Program-made: the position numbers and the translations under genes
DNA from: Saccharothrix sp. ALI-22-I
GTDB lineage: Bacteria > Actinomycetota > Actinomycetes > Mycobacteriales > Pseudonocardiaceae
Direction of reading: 5' to 3'
Length of the DNA stretch: 64,000 nucleotides
Assembly (NCBI RefSeq): GCF_001984175.1
Contig: NZ_MTQP01000055.1
Location: 1-64,000, forward strand
Part shown: positions 50,589 through 59,007 of the stretch, piece by piece
Position numbering within the stretch: the first letter of the stretch is position 1
How the letters are laid out: each line of letters starts with the position of its first letter
The notes under the pieces: model-generated
Seen by the model: only the letters and a program-made list of their open reading frames with translations
Told to the model about the DNA's origin: nothing
Database searches by the model: none

Positions 50589-52013
50589 TCAGCGGAGGCG
50601 CTTGATCTCGCCGCGGGTGCGGTAGAACGACCCGCCGGCCGAGGTGACCACCTCCGTGACCAGGTACCGGGCGCCCGGCACCCGGATGTTCTTGGGGAAC
50701 TGCACGCCCCAGGTGCGGTCGTACCCGTCCGAGACGACGTGCACCCTGATCCGGCCGCCCTCCCGCACGCATTCGACGACGACGCCCTCGCCCGGGGCGA
50801 CGTGCGAGACGACCTCGACCTCGGCGGTCGCCTCGACGCGGTCGATGCTGCCGGCCTTGATGTCCTGGCGCGGCGGGAGCTGCCCCTGCTCGGCCGCGTG
50901 CACGGCGGCCGGACTGGCGTCGAGGCAGGCGAGCGAACCGTCCGTCGTCACCAGGTAGAGCCGCTCGTCGCGGTACTGCATGGAGAACGCCGAGCCGCAC
51001 CCGGTGGCGAGTTTCCACAGCCGGGTCCCGTCGGCGGCGAAGCAGTACACCGAGGACTGGTTGTCGCCCGCGAAGACGAACTCGCCGTCGGGCGAGGTCG
51101 CGCAGGAGAACACGGGTGCGTCGCAGCGGTAGTTGCCCGTCTCGCGCCCGTCCGACTTGGCGAACCGGTGCACCCGGCCCCGACTGGTGCCCGCGAAGAC
51201 CTCGGTGCGCTCCTGCCAGCCGAACAGCACCTGTCCGACGGTGTCGGCGTGCCACGCTTGGTGACCGCGGCTGGTGTAGTGGGTGACGCCCCGGGAGTGG
51301 CCGTGGAAGACGCCTTCCTGCGAGCAGCGGACCATCCAGGCGCTGTCGCCGGTGGCCGGGCGCGACCACTGGAACTCGTCCTCGTGGTCCACCACGGTCA
51401 CCCGACCTTGCCGGTCGGACACGCCGAGCACGCCGTCGTGGATGTCGAGCCAATAGATGTCGACGTCGTCGGCGATCTCGTAGGCCACCCGGGGCACCTT
51501 GGCGCCGAGGTCGTACACCTGGCCGTCGTCACACCCCGCGTAGATCCAGAAGTCGTCGGCCACGATGCACTTGACGGCGTCGGGCAACCCGAACCGCCCG
51601 GTGACCCGGCCGTCGTGGGTGAGGGTGTAGACATCGCCCTTCTCGTTGCCGACCCAGGCGTGGTCCTCGCCGATGAAGATCCCGAACGCCGGAGCCCCGG
51701 AGGCGAACCGCCACAGCACCGGTGCCTGGTGGGCGGTCGAGCGGGTGCTGACGATCTGCCGCCGGCTCACCGACCGGCGCTGACGCGCACCCTTGACGGC
51801 GGGGGCGTAACCCTTGCGCACCTTCTCGCCGATCTTCTTCTCGGCCGCCTTGAGCGCCTTGGCGTGGTCGGCGAAGGTCGCGCTCCTGACCTGCCCCTGT
51901 TCCCCGATGCGCCCGTAGGTGATGGTGACCTCGGTGTCGTTGACCAGCACCTCGTAGAACTTGTGCGCACCACCGTCGGCTTCGGACAGCTCCAGGTACG
52001 TCGTGGCGGACAT
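50589..52013 (-). CDS. WGR-domain protein with beta-propeller repeats (474 aa)
   Basis: Residues 1-75 are a WGR domain: TYLELSEADGGAHKFYEVLV, DTEVTITYGRIGEQGQ and ATFADHAKALKAAEKKIGEK. WGR modules bind nucleic acids in PARPs and also occur in bacterial proteins beside MolR-type factors. Residues 95-400 are WD40/PQQ-like blades (GEDHAWVGNEKGDVYTLTHD, PDGEFVFAGDNQSSVYCFAA), and the end is a small beta domain. There is no signal peptide. ATG 52013 follows GGGGGAG. Cytosolic role unknown; DNA or RNA binding is an inference from WGR. Confidence 0.85.
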   Translation of the reverse strand: MSATTYLELSEADGGAHKFYEVLVNDTEVTITYGRIGEQGQVRSATFADHAKALKAAEKKIGEKVRKGYAPAVKGARQRRSVSRRQIVSTRSTAHQAPVLWRFASGAPAFGIFIGEDHAWVGNEKGDVYTLTHDGRVTGRFGLPDAVKCIVADDFWIYAGCDDGQVYDLGAKVPRVAYEIADDVDIYWLDIHDGVLGVSDRQGRVTVVDHEDEFQWSRPATGDSAWMVRCSQEGVFHGHSRGVTHYTSRGHQAWHADTVGQVLFGWQERTEVFAGTSRGRVHRFAKSDGRETGNYRCDAPVFSCATSPDGEFVFAGDNQSSVYCFAADGTRLWKLATGCGSAFSMQYRDERLYLVTTDGSLACLDASPAAVHAAEQGQLPPRQDIKAGSIDRVEATAEVEVVSHVAPGEGVVVECVREGGRIRVHVVSDGYDRTWGVQFPKNIRVPGARYLVTEVVTSAGGSFYRTRGEIKRLR

Positions 52014-52275
52014 GCGTTCGCTCCCCCTTCACGTGAACTGCGCGCACGCTATCGAGGGACACCGACAGTTCCGGGCGTCGCGCCCGACGACCAGGGGATT
52101 CGAGGGACCAGCGCCCTCCACGCGCAGGACTTCCGCCGGGGCCGCGGTCGCGTGGGCGATGACGTCGAGGATGGTGTCCGGGTGCGGGCCGCTGAACCGG
52201 GCGGGGATATGTTCGGTCACCAAGTGCGGAATTCGCCGTTCAGGCTGTTCCGCATCGCGGGAGAGGAGCAGGGGC

Positions 52276-52914
52276 GTGGACCCTTCGTTGCTACCCCGGG
52301 TGCCGCCGGGTGCCTCGGATGGTGAACTCGTGGTGATCTGTGCCGCCGTAGCCGAGCACGGGGCCGCGTTGTGCCGTGTCTTCGGCACGCCGGAGCAGGT
52401 CGCCTGGGTGGACGGGGCGCTCGACCTCGTCTGGGCGGCGGCCTCGGGCGAGGCGGTCGAGGACGAGTGCGCCGAGGCGTTGGACGAGGTGGAGCTCGCC
52501 ATCGACGAGGAGGAGGCCGACACGGAGGACCCGGCCTTCTTCGCCGACCAATCCGTCGCCCTGGTCGGTCTCGCGCTCGAATCCGTGTTGCGGCCGTCCG
52601 TCGACAAGGCGGAAGACGCCTTGGAAGAGCTCAGGTCATCGCTGTCCAGTTTCGACTTCAAGCTGTCGGGAGCCCAGGTGGTGGTCGTGAAGTACGGGCA
52701 ACCACGTCCGCCGCCGGGGCCGCTTGAGCAGTCGGAGATCACGGCGCAGCGCGACGTGCTCGCCCAGCTCGCCTCGACGGTGGACGAGTCACGACGAGGC
52801 GTCGTTCCCCCGTCGGTTGTGGCGCGGATCCGTGAGTCGGCGGAGGCGTTCGCGGCGGAACTGGCCGGCTCCGTCGAGCAGGCCGCGGTGCTGCTGCGCG
52901 ACTGGGAGGCGTGA
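52276..52914 (+). CDS. Hypothetical acidic protein (212 aa)
   Basis: A helical, acidic soluble protein: GELVVICAAVAEHGAALCRV, FGTPEQVAWVDGALDLVWAA, EDECAEALDEVELAIDEEEA and SVEQAAVLLRDWEA. The pattern vaguely recalls small DUF416-like helical proteins, but this is not firm. GTG 52276 follows GGAGCAGGGG. The 52014-52275 gap before it has no recognisable gene or strong dyad. Confidence 0.65.
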   Translation: MDPSLLPRVPPGASDGELVVICAAVAEHGAALCRVFGTPEQVAWVDGALDLVWAAASGEAVEDECAEALDEVELAIDEEEADTEDPAFFADQSVALVGLALESVLRPSVDKAEDALEELRSSLSSFDFKLSGAQVVVVKYGQPRPPPGPLEQSEITAQRDVLAQLASTVDESRRGVVPPSVVARIRESAEAFAAELAGSVEQAAVLLRDWEA

Positions 52915-53054
52915 GTCAGGCCGGCTCTGAGCGCCGCCGCACTACGACGCGCGTACGGCCTGACCCGGTGGCGCTGAAGGTCGACTTCGGCGATCTTCAC
53001 CGTGATCGCTTCTCCGACCCGTTCGAACGCCCAGGCCGGACCTGGGCCGCTCCT

Positions 53055-53100
53055 GACGGGACAGGCCCACCACCGGTCGCGGTGGTGGGCCTGTCCCGTC
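53055..53100. terminator. Perfect 20-bp hairpin between convergent genes
   Basis: 53055-53074 pairs exactly with 53081-53100 over the loop GGTCGC. It lies between the hypothetical gene and the end of the GH43 gene, and probably ends transcription from both. Confidence 0.87.
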
Positions 53101-53109
53101 TTGCGGTTC

Positions 53110-56100
53110 TCAGAGTTGGTACTTCAGTTCCGCCGCGATGGTCCGCATCCGGGTCCGGACCCCTTCGTCGCGCACTTGGGCCGCCAGGCGCCCGAGGTTG
53201 TCCAGCATGGGGGCGGCGGCCTGGGGCAGGCCCGCCGCCTGGGCGGTCTCGGCGAGGGTCAGGTGCAGCTGGGCGAGCAGGGACACGATCGGGTTGATCC
53301 GGCCCGCCTTCTCGAAGTCCACGACCTCCGCCCTGGCCTGCGAGTAGGTCAACGGCTGGACCGCCAGCGTCCACACCTCGCTCCAGACGAGGTTGACGCT
53401 CTGGGCGCGGTACTCGACCGTGTGGCTGCCCTTGCCGACCGTGACCGGGCCCTGGTACTTCGTCCACGCCCCGCCGTCGACCCGGTGCTCGACGGCCGCC
53501 ACGCCCTGGCCGCCCGTCAGCGTGACCGTGCCGAGGCTCACCGCCGTCGTGATCGGGCCGCCGGTGTAGGTCAGCGGCTCGACGCTCTCCAACGTCGGCA
53601 CGACCTTCCGGATCGAGCCGTCGGGCTCGAAGTGCAGCCGGTCGATCGTGGTCTCCCGGTGCATGCCGTCCCCGCCGGGGATGGCGAACCGGTGGTAGGC
53701 GATGTACCAGTCGTCGGTCCCCGGCACCTGGACGATCGAGTGGTGGCCGGTCCCGAGGATGCCGTTGCCCGTGTCCTTGGTGAGGATCTCGCCGCGCGAG
53801 GTCCACGGGCCGGTCGGGCTCGGGCCGGTGGCGTAGCCGACCCGGTAGTTCTCACTGCGGGTGTCGTCGACGGACCAGGACAGGTAGTAGACCCCGGCCC
53901 GCTTGTTCAGGAACAGGCCCTCGCGGAAGTCGGTCAGCCCGCTGAAGGTCTTCTCGGTGCTCTTGTCCAGCGACACCATGTCCGCGTTCAGCTGGGCGAT
54001 GCGCGGGGTTCCGTTGCCCCACAACAGGTAGCTGCGGCCGTCGTCGTCGGTGAACACCGCCGGGTCGATCTGCTGGGCGTTGTTGTAGTCGGCCTTGTTG
54101 ACCAACGGCCGGCCCAACGGCTCGGTGAACGGCCCGAGGGGCGAGTCGGCCACCGCGACGCCGATGTTCTGGTCGGCGGAGAAGTAGAAGTAGTACTTGC
54201 CGTCCTTCTCGATCGCGGTCGGCGCCCACGCCCGGGAGTCGGCCCAGGACACGTCCGGTCCCAGGTCGAGGATCGTGCCGTGCTCGGTCCAGTCGAGCAG
54301 GTTCTTCGACGACCACACCTTGAACGACGAGCTGCTCCAGCCGGGGAACCCGTCGGTCGTGGCGTAGATGTAGTACGTGTCGCCGAACCGCACGATGTTC
54401 GGGTCGGCGTTGAAACCGGGCAGCACGGGGGAGCGCATCACCAGCGCCCGCACGGCCCACTGGCGTGACGTGCCGTCCTTCGCGGTGACCGTCACCGTGA
54501 CCGGCTTGGAGTAGTCCTGAGGGCCGGACGGCGTGACCGTCGACCCCGACGCCACGACGAACGCGGGGTCGAGCGCCTTCAGATCGGTGCCGGGGCGGAC
54601 CGGCAGCACCACGGTGCCCGCGGCCGAGTCGATCCGCGCGTCGACCTTCAGGCTCTCCAACCGGACCCCGATGACCCCGGTGGTGTTGTCGCTGAGCTCC
54701 GCCACGTCCTCGGCCGACAACGCCCTGGCGTACAGGGAGAAGTCGCGCACCTGGCCCTTGAGGTACTTGTCGGCGGAGTACAGGGACCGGCCGATGAAGT
54801 TGGCCGCCGTCCGGCCGCCGCCGATGTCGCCCGGATCGACGGTGACCCCGGTCTTGGTGCCGACGAGCACGCCGTCGAGGTAGACCTTGGCGGTGTCCGC
54901 CTTGTCCAGCGTGTAGGTCAGGTTCCGCCAGCCGCCGCGGGGGACGTCCGCCCCTGAGGTGACGGTCTGCTCACCGGTCCAGTTGCCCAGCGAGATGGAC
55001 GACCGGTAGTTGTTTCCGGTGGTGAACAGGTAGCCGTCACCCGCGTTGTTGGTCGTGTTGCCCAGGCCCCAGATGAAGTAGGGCGTCGGCTGCGTGGGGT
55101 CGATGTTGACGTCCAGCGAGACGGTGATCTCGTCCAGCCCGGTCATGATGTTGTCCGGCAGGCGCACGTGGCCGTTGGAACCGCCCAGCCGCAGCGCGCC
55201 GTCCGACCAGGTGGCGTCCCCGGACAGGGTGCCGTTGTAGCCGTTGCCGGACGTGTCGGTCACCTGGGTGCCGCTGGTCTGGTCGAGGTCGTAGTGGGCG
55301 ACCAGGCCGTTGGCGTCACGCTTGACCGGCTCCGGCGGGATCGGGCCGTTGAGCGCCTTGAGCAGCGCGGTGTGCTCGGTCGCGGTGACCGGCACGACGG
55401 TGCCGTGCCGCGGGCTGGCGGGCAGGTCGAACGCGGCCGGGACGCGCCAGTTGGGCGCCTCCAGGTCCGCCGTGCCCAACGGGATGTAGCCGCGGCCGCC
55501 GTACTCGTCCACGAACAGGTAGTACGGGGAGCCGGACTTGTCGCCCGGGTTGGCCTTGAACACCGTCGGGCCCTCTACGGCGGAAGTCCCCGCGTCCCGG
55601 CCGATGCAGCCCTTCTGGAACGCCCACGCCGGCGCGCCGGGCAGGTCGACCGCGGTCAGCGAGGTCGCCTTCTCCTGGATGATGTCCGAGCAGCCGGTGC
55701 CGCTCGCGCCCTCGTCCTTGGTGAACCGGTAGTAGATCCCGTTGTCCTTGATCACCGTGGAGTCGATGCGCGAGGACCCGCGGTCCTGCCAGATCTTCGG
55801 CTCGCTGAACGTCGTGAAGTCGCGCGTGGTGGCGTAGAGCATCCGGTTGTACACGTTGCCGGTGTGCTGCGGGTCGTTCTCCGCGTACAGCTTGGACGCC
55901 CAGAACACCACGTACTGCTTGATGGTGTCGTCCCAGTACGCCTCGGGCGCCCACGTGTTGCCGGCCGTGGGCGGGGAGATCTTCACGTGCCGCTGCTCGG
56001 ACCAGTTCACCAGGTCCGTGGACTCCCACACCTCCAGGTACAGGCTGCCCTGGCGCTGCGCCCGGTCCCAGTCGCCGTCACGGCCGATGGACAGGTCGGT

Positions 56101-57612
56101 GGCGATGAGGAAGAACCGGTCGCCCTCGGGCGAGCGGATCAGGAACGGGTCCCGCAGGCCCTGCGTGCCCTTCGTGGACGTCAGCACCGGGGCGCCGTTG
56201 TTGAGCTCGTCCCACTGCAGGGCGTTGTTGCCGCGGCTGGCGGCGAAGTAGATCTTCTCGCCGCTGACGGAGTTGCCGGTGAAATAGGCGAACGCGTAGC
56301 CCGCGTAGGGCTCGGCCTTGGGCAGTTGGCGCACGGTCAGGTCGAACGTCCTGCTCACCGTCGCGGTGCCGACGGTGACGGTCGCGGTGAGGCGGACCGC
56401 CGCGTCACCCGCGCCGGTGGCGGGCCGCGCCACGACCCCGTCCGGCGCGACCACGGCGGGCGCCGACGACGACCACGCCACGGTCGCGTTGTTCAGGCCC
56501 GTGGTCGGCAGGGTGAGGTGCCCGCGCACGTCATCGGCGTGCGCCACGCTCAGCGCGGCGGCGGCCTCCTCCGCCCTGGACCGGTCGCCGGGCAGGGGGA
56601 GCACGGTGGCCTGGAAGGACTTCTGCGCGGTCGAGCCACCGCGGGTCAGCGTCGCCGTGAGCGTGACCCGGGCCGGGTCGGCATCCGCCGCGGGCCGCGT
56701 GACCTTGCCGCTCGGCGCGATCACGGCGGTGTTGTCGGACGCCCAGGTGATCGTCGAACCGTAGGCGGCCTTGCCGGGCAGTGCCAGGTCGGCGGTGACG
56801 GCGGAGAGGTCGCCGAGCGCGAGACCGGTGACGTCGGCCTGCAACCGCTCGGCGTCGCTCAGCGCGATCGTGGCGACTTCGGCGTCGTCCAGCGCCCGGT
56901 TGTAGATCCGGAAGTTCTTGACCTTGCCGCGCAGGGTGTTGTCGGCGGCGTAGTTCGACTCGCCGAGCACGTTGACGGTCGTCGTGCCGTTGCCGATCTG
57001 CCCGGGCTGGGTCGTCACCGAGGTGTTGCGCCCGACGGCGACGCCGTCCTCGTAGAGGGTTCCGGTCGTGCCCGTCTGGGTGTAGGTCACCGACTTCCAC
57101 ACGCCCCGGTCGAGCCTGCCGCCGGAGGACCGTGCGGTCACCTGCTCGCCGGACCAGTTGGTCTTCGACGCGGCGGCCCGGAAGTTGTCACCGCTGGCGA
57201 ACAGGTACCCGTTGCCCGAGGAGGACGTCGCCGGGTTGCCCAGACCCCAGATGAAGTACGGCGTGGCCTGCGCGGGGTCGACCAGCACGTCCACCGAGAC
57301 GGTGATCGACGACAGTCCGGCGGCGATGTTGTTCGGGATCTTGACGTGGTCGTCCACGCCGTCGAGCGCGAGTCCTTCGGAGCCGGACCACGTGCCGCCG
57401 GCCAGGGTGCCGTTCCGGCCGTTGCCGGAACTGTCCGCGACCACCGAACCCGAAGCCTGGTCCAGGTCGTAGCGCAGGACGAGGCCGTCGGTGACGTCAT
57501 CCGACGCGCCGACGGCCTGCTGCGGTATGGCCGCTATGCCCAAGCACAACGTGACGGCCACGCCCGTGGCCAGTCGTCGGAACGTCGGTCTCTCACGGGC
57601 AAAGCGCAGCAT
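53110..57612 (-). CDS. Secreted double-GH43 enzyme with two LamG-like domains (1500 aa)
   Basis: After a signal peptide (LATGVAVTLCLGIAAIPQQA), residues 42-255 form a LamG-like domain (YDLDQASGSVVADSSGNGRN), followed by Ig-like segments (about 260-420). A first GH43-like five-blade domain (about 430-750; QGLRDPFLIRSPEGDRFFLI, AVEGPTVFKA) comes next, then a second LamG-like domain (about 775-975), and a second GH43 (about 1065-1340) with Asp in NADPNIVRFGDTYYIYATTD, Asp in QQIDPAVFTDDDGRSYLLWG and Glu in FREGLFLN. A helical C-terminal end follows. It cuts arabinan- or xylan-type chains outside the cell. The first GH43 lacks a clear first Asp, so it may be degenerate. ATG 57612 follows GAGGACCGC. 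Confidence 0.9.
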   Translation of the reverse strand: MLRFARERPTFRRLATGVAVTLCLGIAAIPQQAVGASDDVTDGLVLRYDLDQASGSVVADSSGNGRNGTLAGGTWSGSEGLALDGVDDHVKIPNNIAAGLSSITVSVDVLVDPAQATPYFIWGLGNPATSSSGNGYLFASGDNFRAAASKTNWSGEQVTARSSGGRLDRGVWKSVTYTQTGTTGTLYEDGVAVGRNTSVTTQPGQIGNGTTTVNVLGESNYAADNTLRGKVKNFRIYNRALDDAEVATIALSDAERLQADVTGLALGDLSAVTADLALPGKAAYGSTITWASDNTAVIAPSGKVTRPAADADPARVTLTATLTRGGSTAQKSFQATVLPLPGDRSRAEEAAAALSVAHADDVRGHLTLPTTGLNNATVAWSSSAPAVVAPDGVVARPATGAGDAAVRLTATVTVGTATVSRTFDLTVRQLPKAEPYAGYAFAYFTGNSVSGEKIYFAASRGNNALQWDELNNGAPVLTSTKGTQGLRDPFLIRSPEGDRFFLIATDLSIGRDGDWDRAQRQGSLYLEVWESTDLVNWSEQRHVKISPPTAGNTWAPEAYWDDTIKQYVVFWASKLYAENDPQHTGNVYNRMLYATTRDFTTFSEPKIWQDRGSSRIDSTVIKDNGIYYRFTKDEGASGTGCSDIIQEKATSLTAVDLPGAPAWAFQKGCIGRDAGTSAVEGPTVFKANPGDKSGSPYYLFVDEYGGRGYIPLGTADLEAPNWRVPAAFDLPASPRHGTVVPVTATEHTALLKALNGPIPPEPVKRDANGLVAHYDLDQTSGTQVTDTSGNGYNGTLSGDATWSDGALRLGGSNGHVRLPDNIMTGLDEITVSLDVNIDPTQPTPYFIWGLGNTTNNAGDGYLFTTGNNYRSSISLGNWTGEQTVTSGADVPRGGWRNLTYTLDKADTAKVYLDGVLVGTKTGVTVDPGDIGGGRTAANFIGRSLYSADKYLKGQVRDFSLYARALSAEDVAELSDNTTGVIGVRLESLKVDARIDSAAGTVVLPVRPGTDLKALDPAFVVASGSTVTPSGPQDYSKPVTVTVTAKDGTSRQWAVRALVMRSPVLPGFNADPNIVRFGDTYYIYATTDGFPGWSSSSFKVWSSKNLLDWTEHGTILDLGPDVSWADSRAWAPTAIEKDGKYYFYFSADQNIGVAVADSPLGPFTEPLGRPLVNKADYNNAQQIDPAVFTDDDGRSYLLWGNGTPRIAQLNADMVSLDKSTEKTFSGLTDFREGLFLNKRAGVYYLSWSVDDTRSENYRVGYATGPSPTGPWTSRGEILTKDTGNGILGTGHHSIVQVPGTDDWYIAYHRFAIPGGDGMHRETTIDRLHFEPDGSIRKVVPTLESVEPLTYTGGPITTAVSLGTVTLTGGQGVAAVEHRVDGGAWTKYQGPVTVGKGSHTVEYRAQSVNLVWSEVWTLAVQPLTYSQARAEVVDFEKAGRINPIVSLLAQLHLTLAETAQAAGLPQAAAPMLDNLGRLAAQVRDEGVRTRMRTIAAELKYQL

Positions 57613-57636
57613 GCGGTCCTCGCTACATTGCGATGG

Positions 57637-57650
57637 TGTTAGCGCTAACA
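57637..57650. promoter_or_regulatory. LacI-type operator TGTTAGCGCTAACA
   Basis: A perfect 14-base palindrome 25 bases before the GH43 start matches the LacI-family consensus seen before many actinomycete hydrolase genes. A second, one-sided copy TCGCTAACA (57705-57713) lies upstream. A minus-strand TTGACA (57684-57679) sits between them. Confidence 0.8.
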
Positions 57651-57894
57651 CGAGGAGTGTGAGAGGACCTACTGGGTATGTCAACAACGTCTCCGGCTGG
57701 AGTGATCGCTAACAACCGTCCGGACGTCCGGAGCGGATTCCCACCCCACGGCCTTCGAGGTCGGAAACGCGACCCGTCGGACCCGCGGAGCAGCGCCGGC
57801 TGATCGGTTCCACGGACGCCCGACGCGGCAGCCGTTCACGATGCTGCCGGGCACAGCATCGCCCGCCGCCCGCTCGGCGCGACCGCACGCCGCC

Positions 57895-58335
57895 TCACCA
57901 CGTGATCTCCTGCAGCGTTTCTTCTAGAGCTCTGGGCTGCGGCTGGAGGCCCTCCGGCGTGATGGCCGAGGTGTCCCGCACGGCTGCGGAAGTCGGCATC
58001 GACGTGCCCGTAGGGCTTCCGCGTCCGGCTGCCGCGACGGCCGCCGCGGCGACGACGAGCCCCGCGGCAGCCATGCCGGCGAGCAGTACCACGACCTTCT
58101 TGCGGCGATCCCAGGTTCTGCGATTCAAGCCGGTGAACACCGCCGCGCACAGCGTCGTGGCACTGAGCGCCACCAACAGTGCCACCGCGGCGCCTCCGAA
58201 CGTGGCGGCGGTTGCCGCGGCTGTGAGAACGGTGAACGCGCTGCCGAACACCTGTGCCCAGCCGGGCAGGTCTCGCGGGCTCGTCCGCTGCTCCCGGGTG
58301 GGTCGGTGGTCGTCGGGTGGCAGTCCAGATTGCAT
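57895..58335 (-). CDS. Small membrane protein, unknown (146 aa)
   Basis: It starts MQSGLPPDDHRPTREQRTSP, followed by two hydrophobic hairpins (VFGSAFTVLTAAATAATFGG and VALLVALSATTLCAAVFTGL) and another helix (VVVLLAGMAAAGLVVAAAAV), then a Ser/Thr/Pro-rich outer tail. ATG 58335 follows GAGGTC. It is 42 bases from the next membrane gene on the same strand, probably co-transcribed. The 57613-57894 gap holds the GH43 operators; nothing else is seen. Unknown function. Confidence 0.65.
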   Translation of the reverse strand: MQSGLPPDDHRPTREQRTSPRDLPGWAQVFGSAFTVLTAAATAATFGGAAVALLVALSATTLCAAVFTGLNRRTWDRRKKVVVLLAGMAAAGLVVAAAAVAAAGRGSPTGTSMPTSAAVRDTSAITPEGLQPQPRALEETLQEITW

Positions 58336-58377
58336 CGATGACCTCGGTGGTTCGCGTGGTGGGCGGTCGGCGTCGGG

Positions 58378-58944
58378 TCAGGACCGCGTCGGGTCCGGCG
58401 CCGACGGCCCGACCGTCCGCGCTGTCCGGCCACCGAGGGCCAGGGCCGTGGCGTTGTACGCCACCACGCCGAGCGTGAGCAGTAGCGCGAGCCAGAAACC
58501 GAACCGCGACTCGACCATGTCGCTCGCGGCGGCGGGGTCCAGGTTCTCGGCGCTCGACAGCCCTGAGGCGAGGAAGTCGTGGACCGAGACCTGGTTGGCG
58601 ATGAGGAAGAACGCCCCGAGCGCACCGACACCGGCCCCGAGCAGGTGCCCGGCCTTCGACCTGGACAACACGACGATGCCCGCGAGGAGGACGAGCAGGG
58701 CGACGACCATCAGCGGCTGCCCGGGGATCGCGCTCTTCGAGGCATAGGCCGACTCGTCGGCCTTGCCCGACATCTCGATCGTCGCCTCACCGCCGAACGC
58801 CAGGTCCCACCCGGTGTACTCGGCGCTGATGTTGGCCATCGGCGACTCGCACGACACCGCCGTGAACGGGAAAGCCAGGCACAGCAGGGTGAGGGCCAGC
58901 AGGGACAGGTTGACGGGTCTGCGCTTCGGCGAGTTGTTCGGCAT
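58378..58944 (-). CDS. Membrane protein, unknown (188 aa)
   Basis: Four hydrophobic segments (VNLSLLALTLLCLAFPFTAV, QPLMVVALLVLLAGIVVLSR, GHLLGAGVGALGAFFLIANQ, FGFWLALLLTLGVVAYNATA) with an outer loop ANISAEYTGWDLAFGGEATI. The first helix resembles a lipoprotein-like start (VSCE), but no full lipobox is certain. The start is ATG 58944. Near the PASTA-like gene (63 bases away, same strand), so it may be part of an envelope unit. Confidence 0.7.
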   Translation of the reverse strand: MPNNSPKRRPVNLSLLALTLLCLAFPFTAVSCESPMANISAEYTGWDLAFGGEATIEMSGKADESAYASKSAIPGQPLMVVALLVLLAGIVVLSRSKAGHLLGAGVGALGAFFLIANQVSVHDFLASGLSSAENLDPAAASDMVESRFGFWLALLLTLGVVAYNATALALGGRTARTVGPSAPDPTRS

Positions 58945-59007
58945 GCACCGAGTCTGGAACGGCGGCGAGGCCCTCTGGTACGGGAAGGGGTTCCCAACAC
59001 CGTTGGA

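Noticed and set aside
55168-57642. 824-codon plus-strand open frame opposite the GH43 gene
   Set aside because: Antisense shadow with low-complexity residues; the opposite strand has GH43 motifs and a signal peptide.
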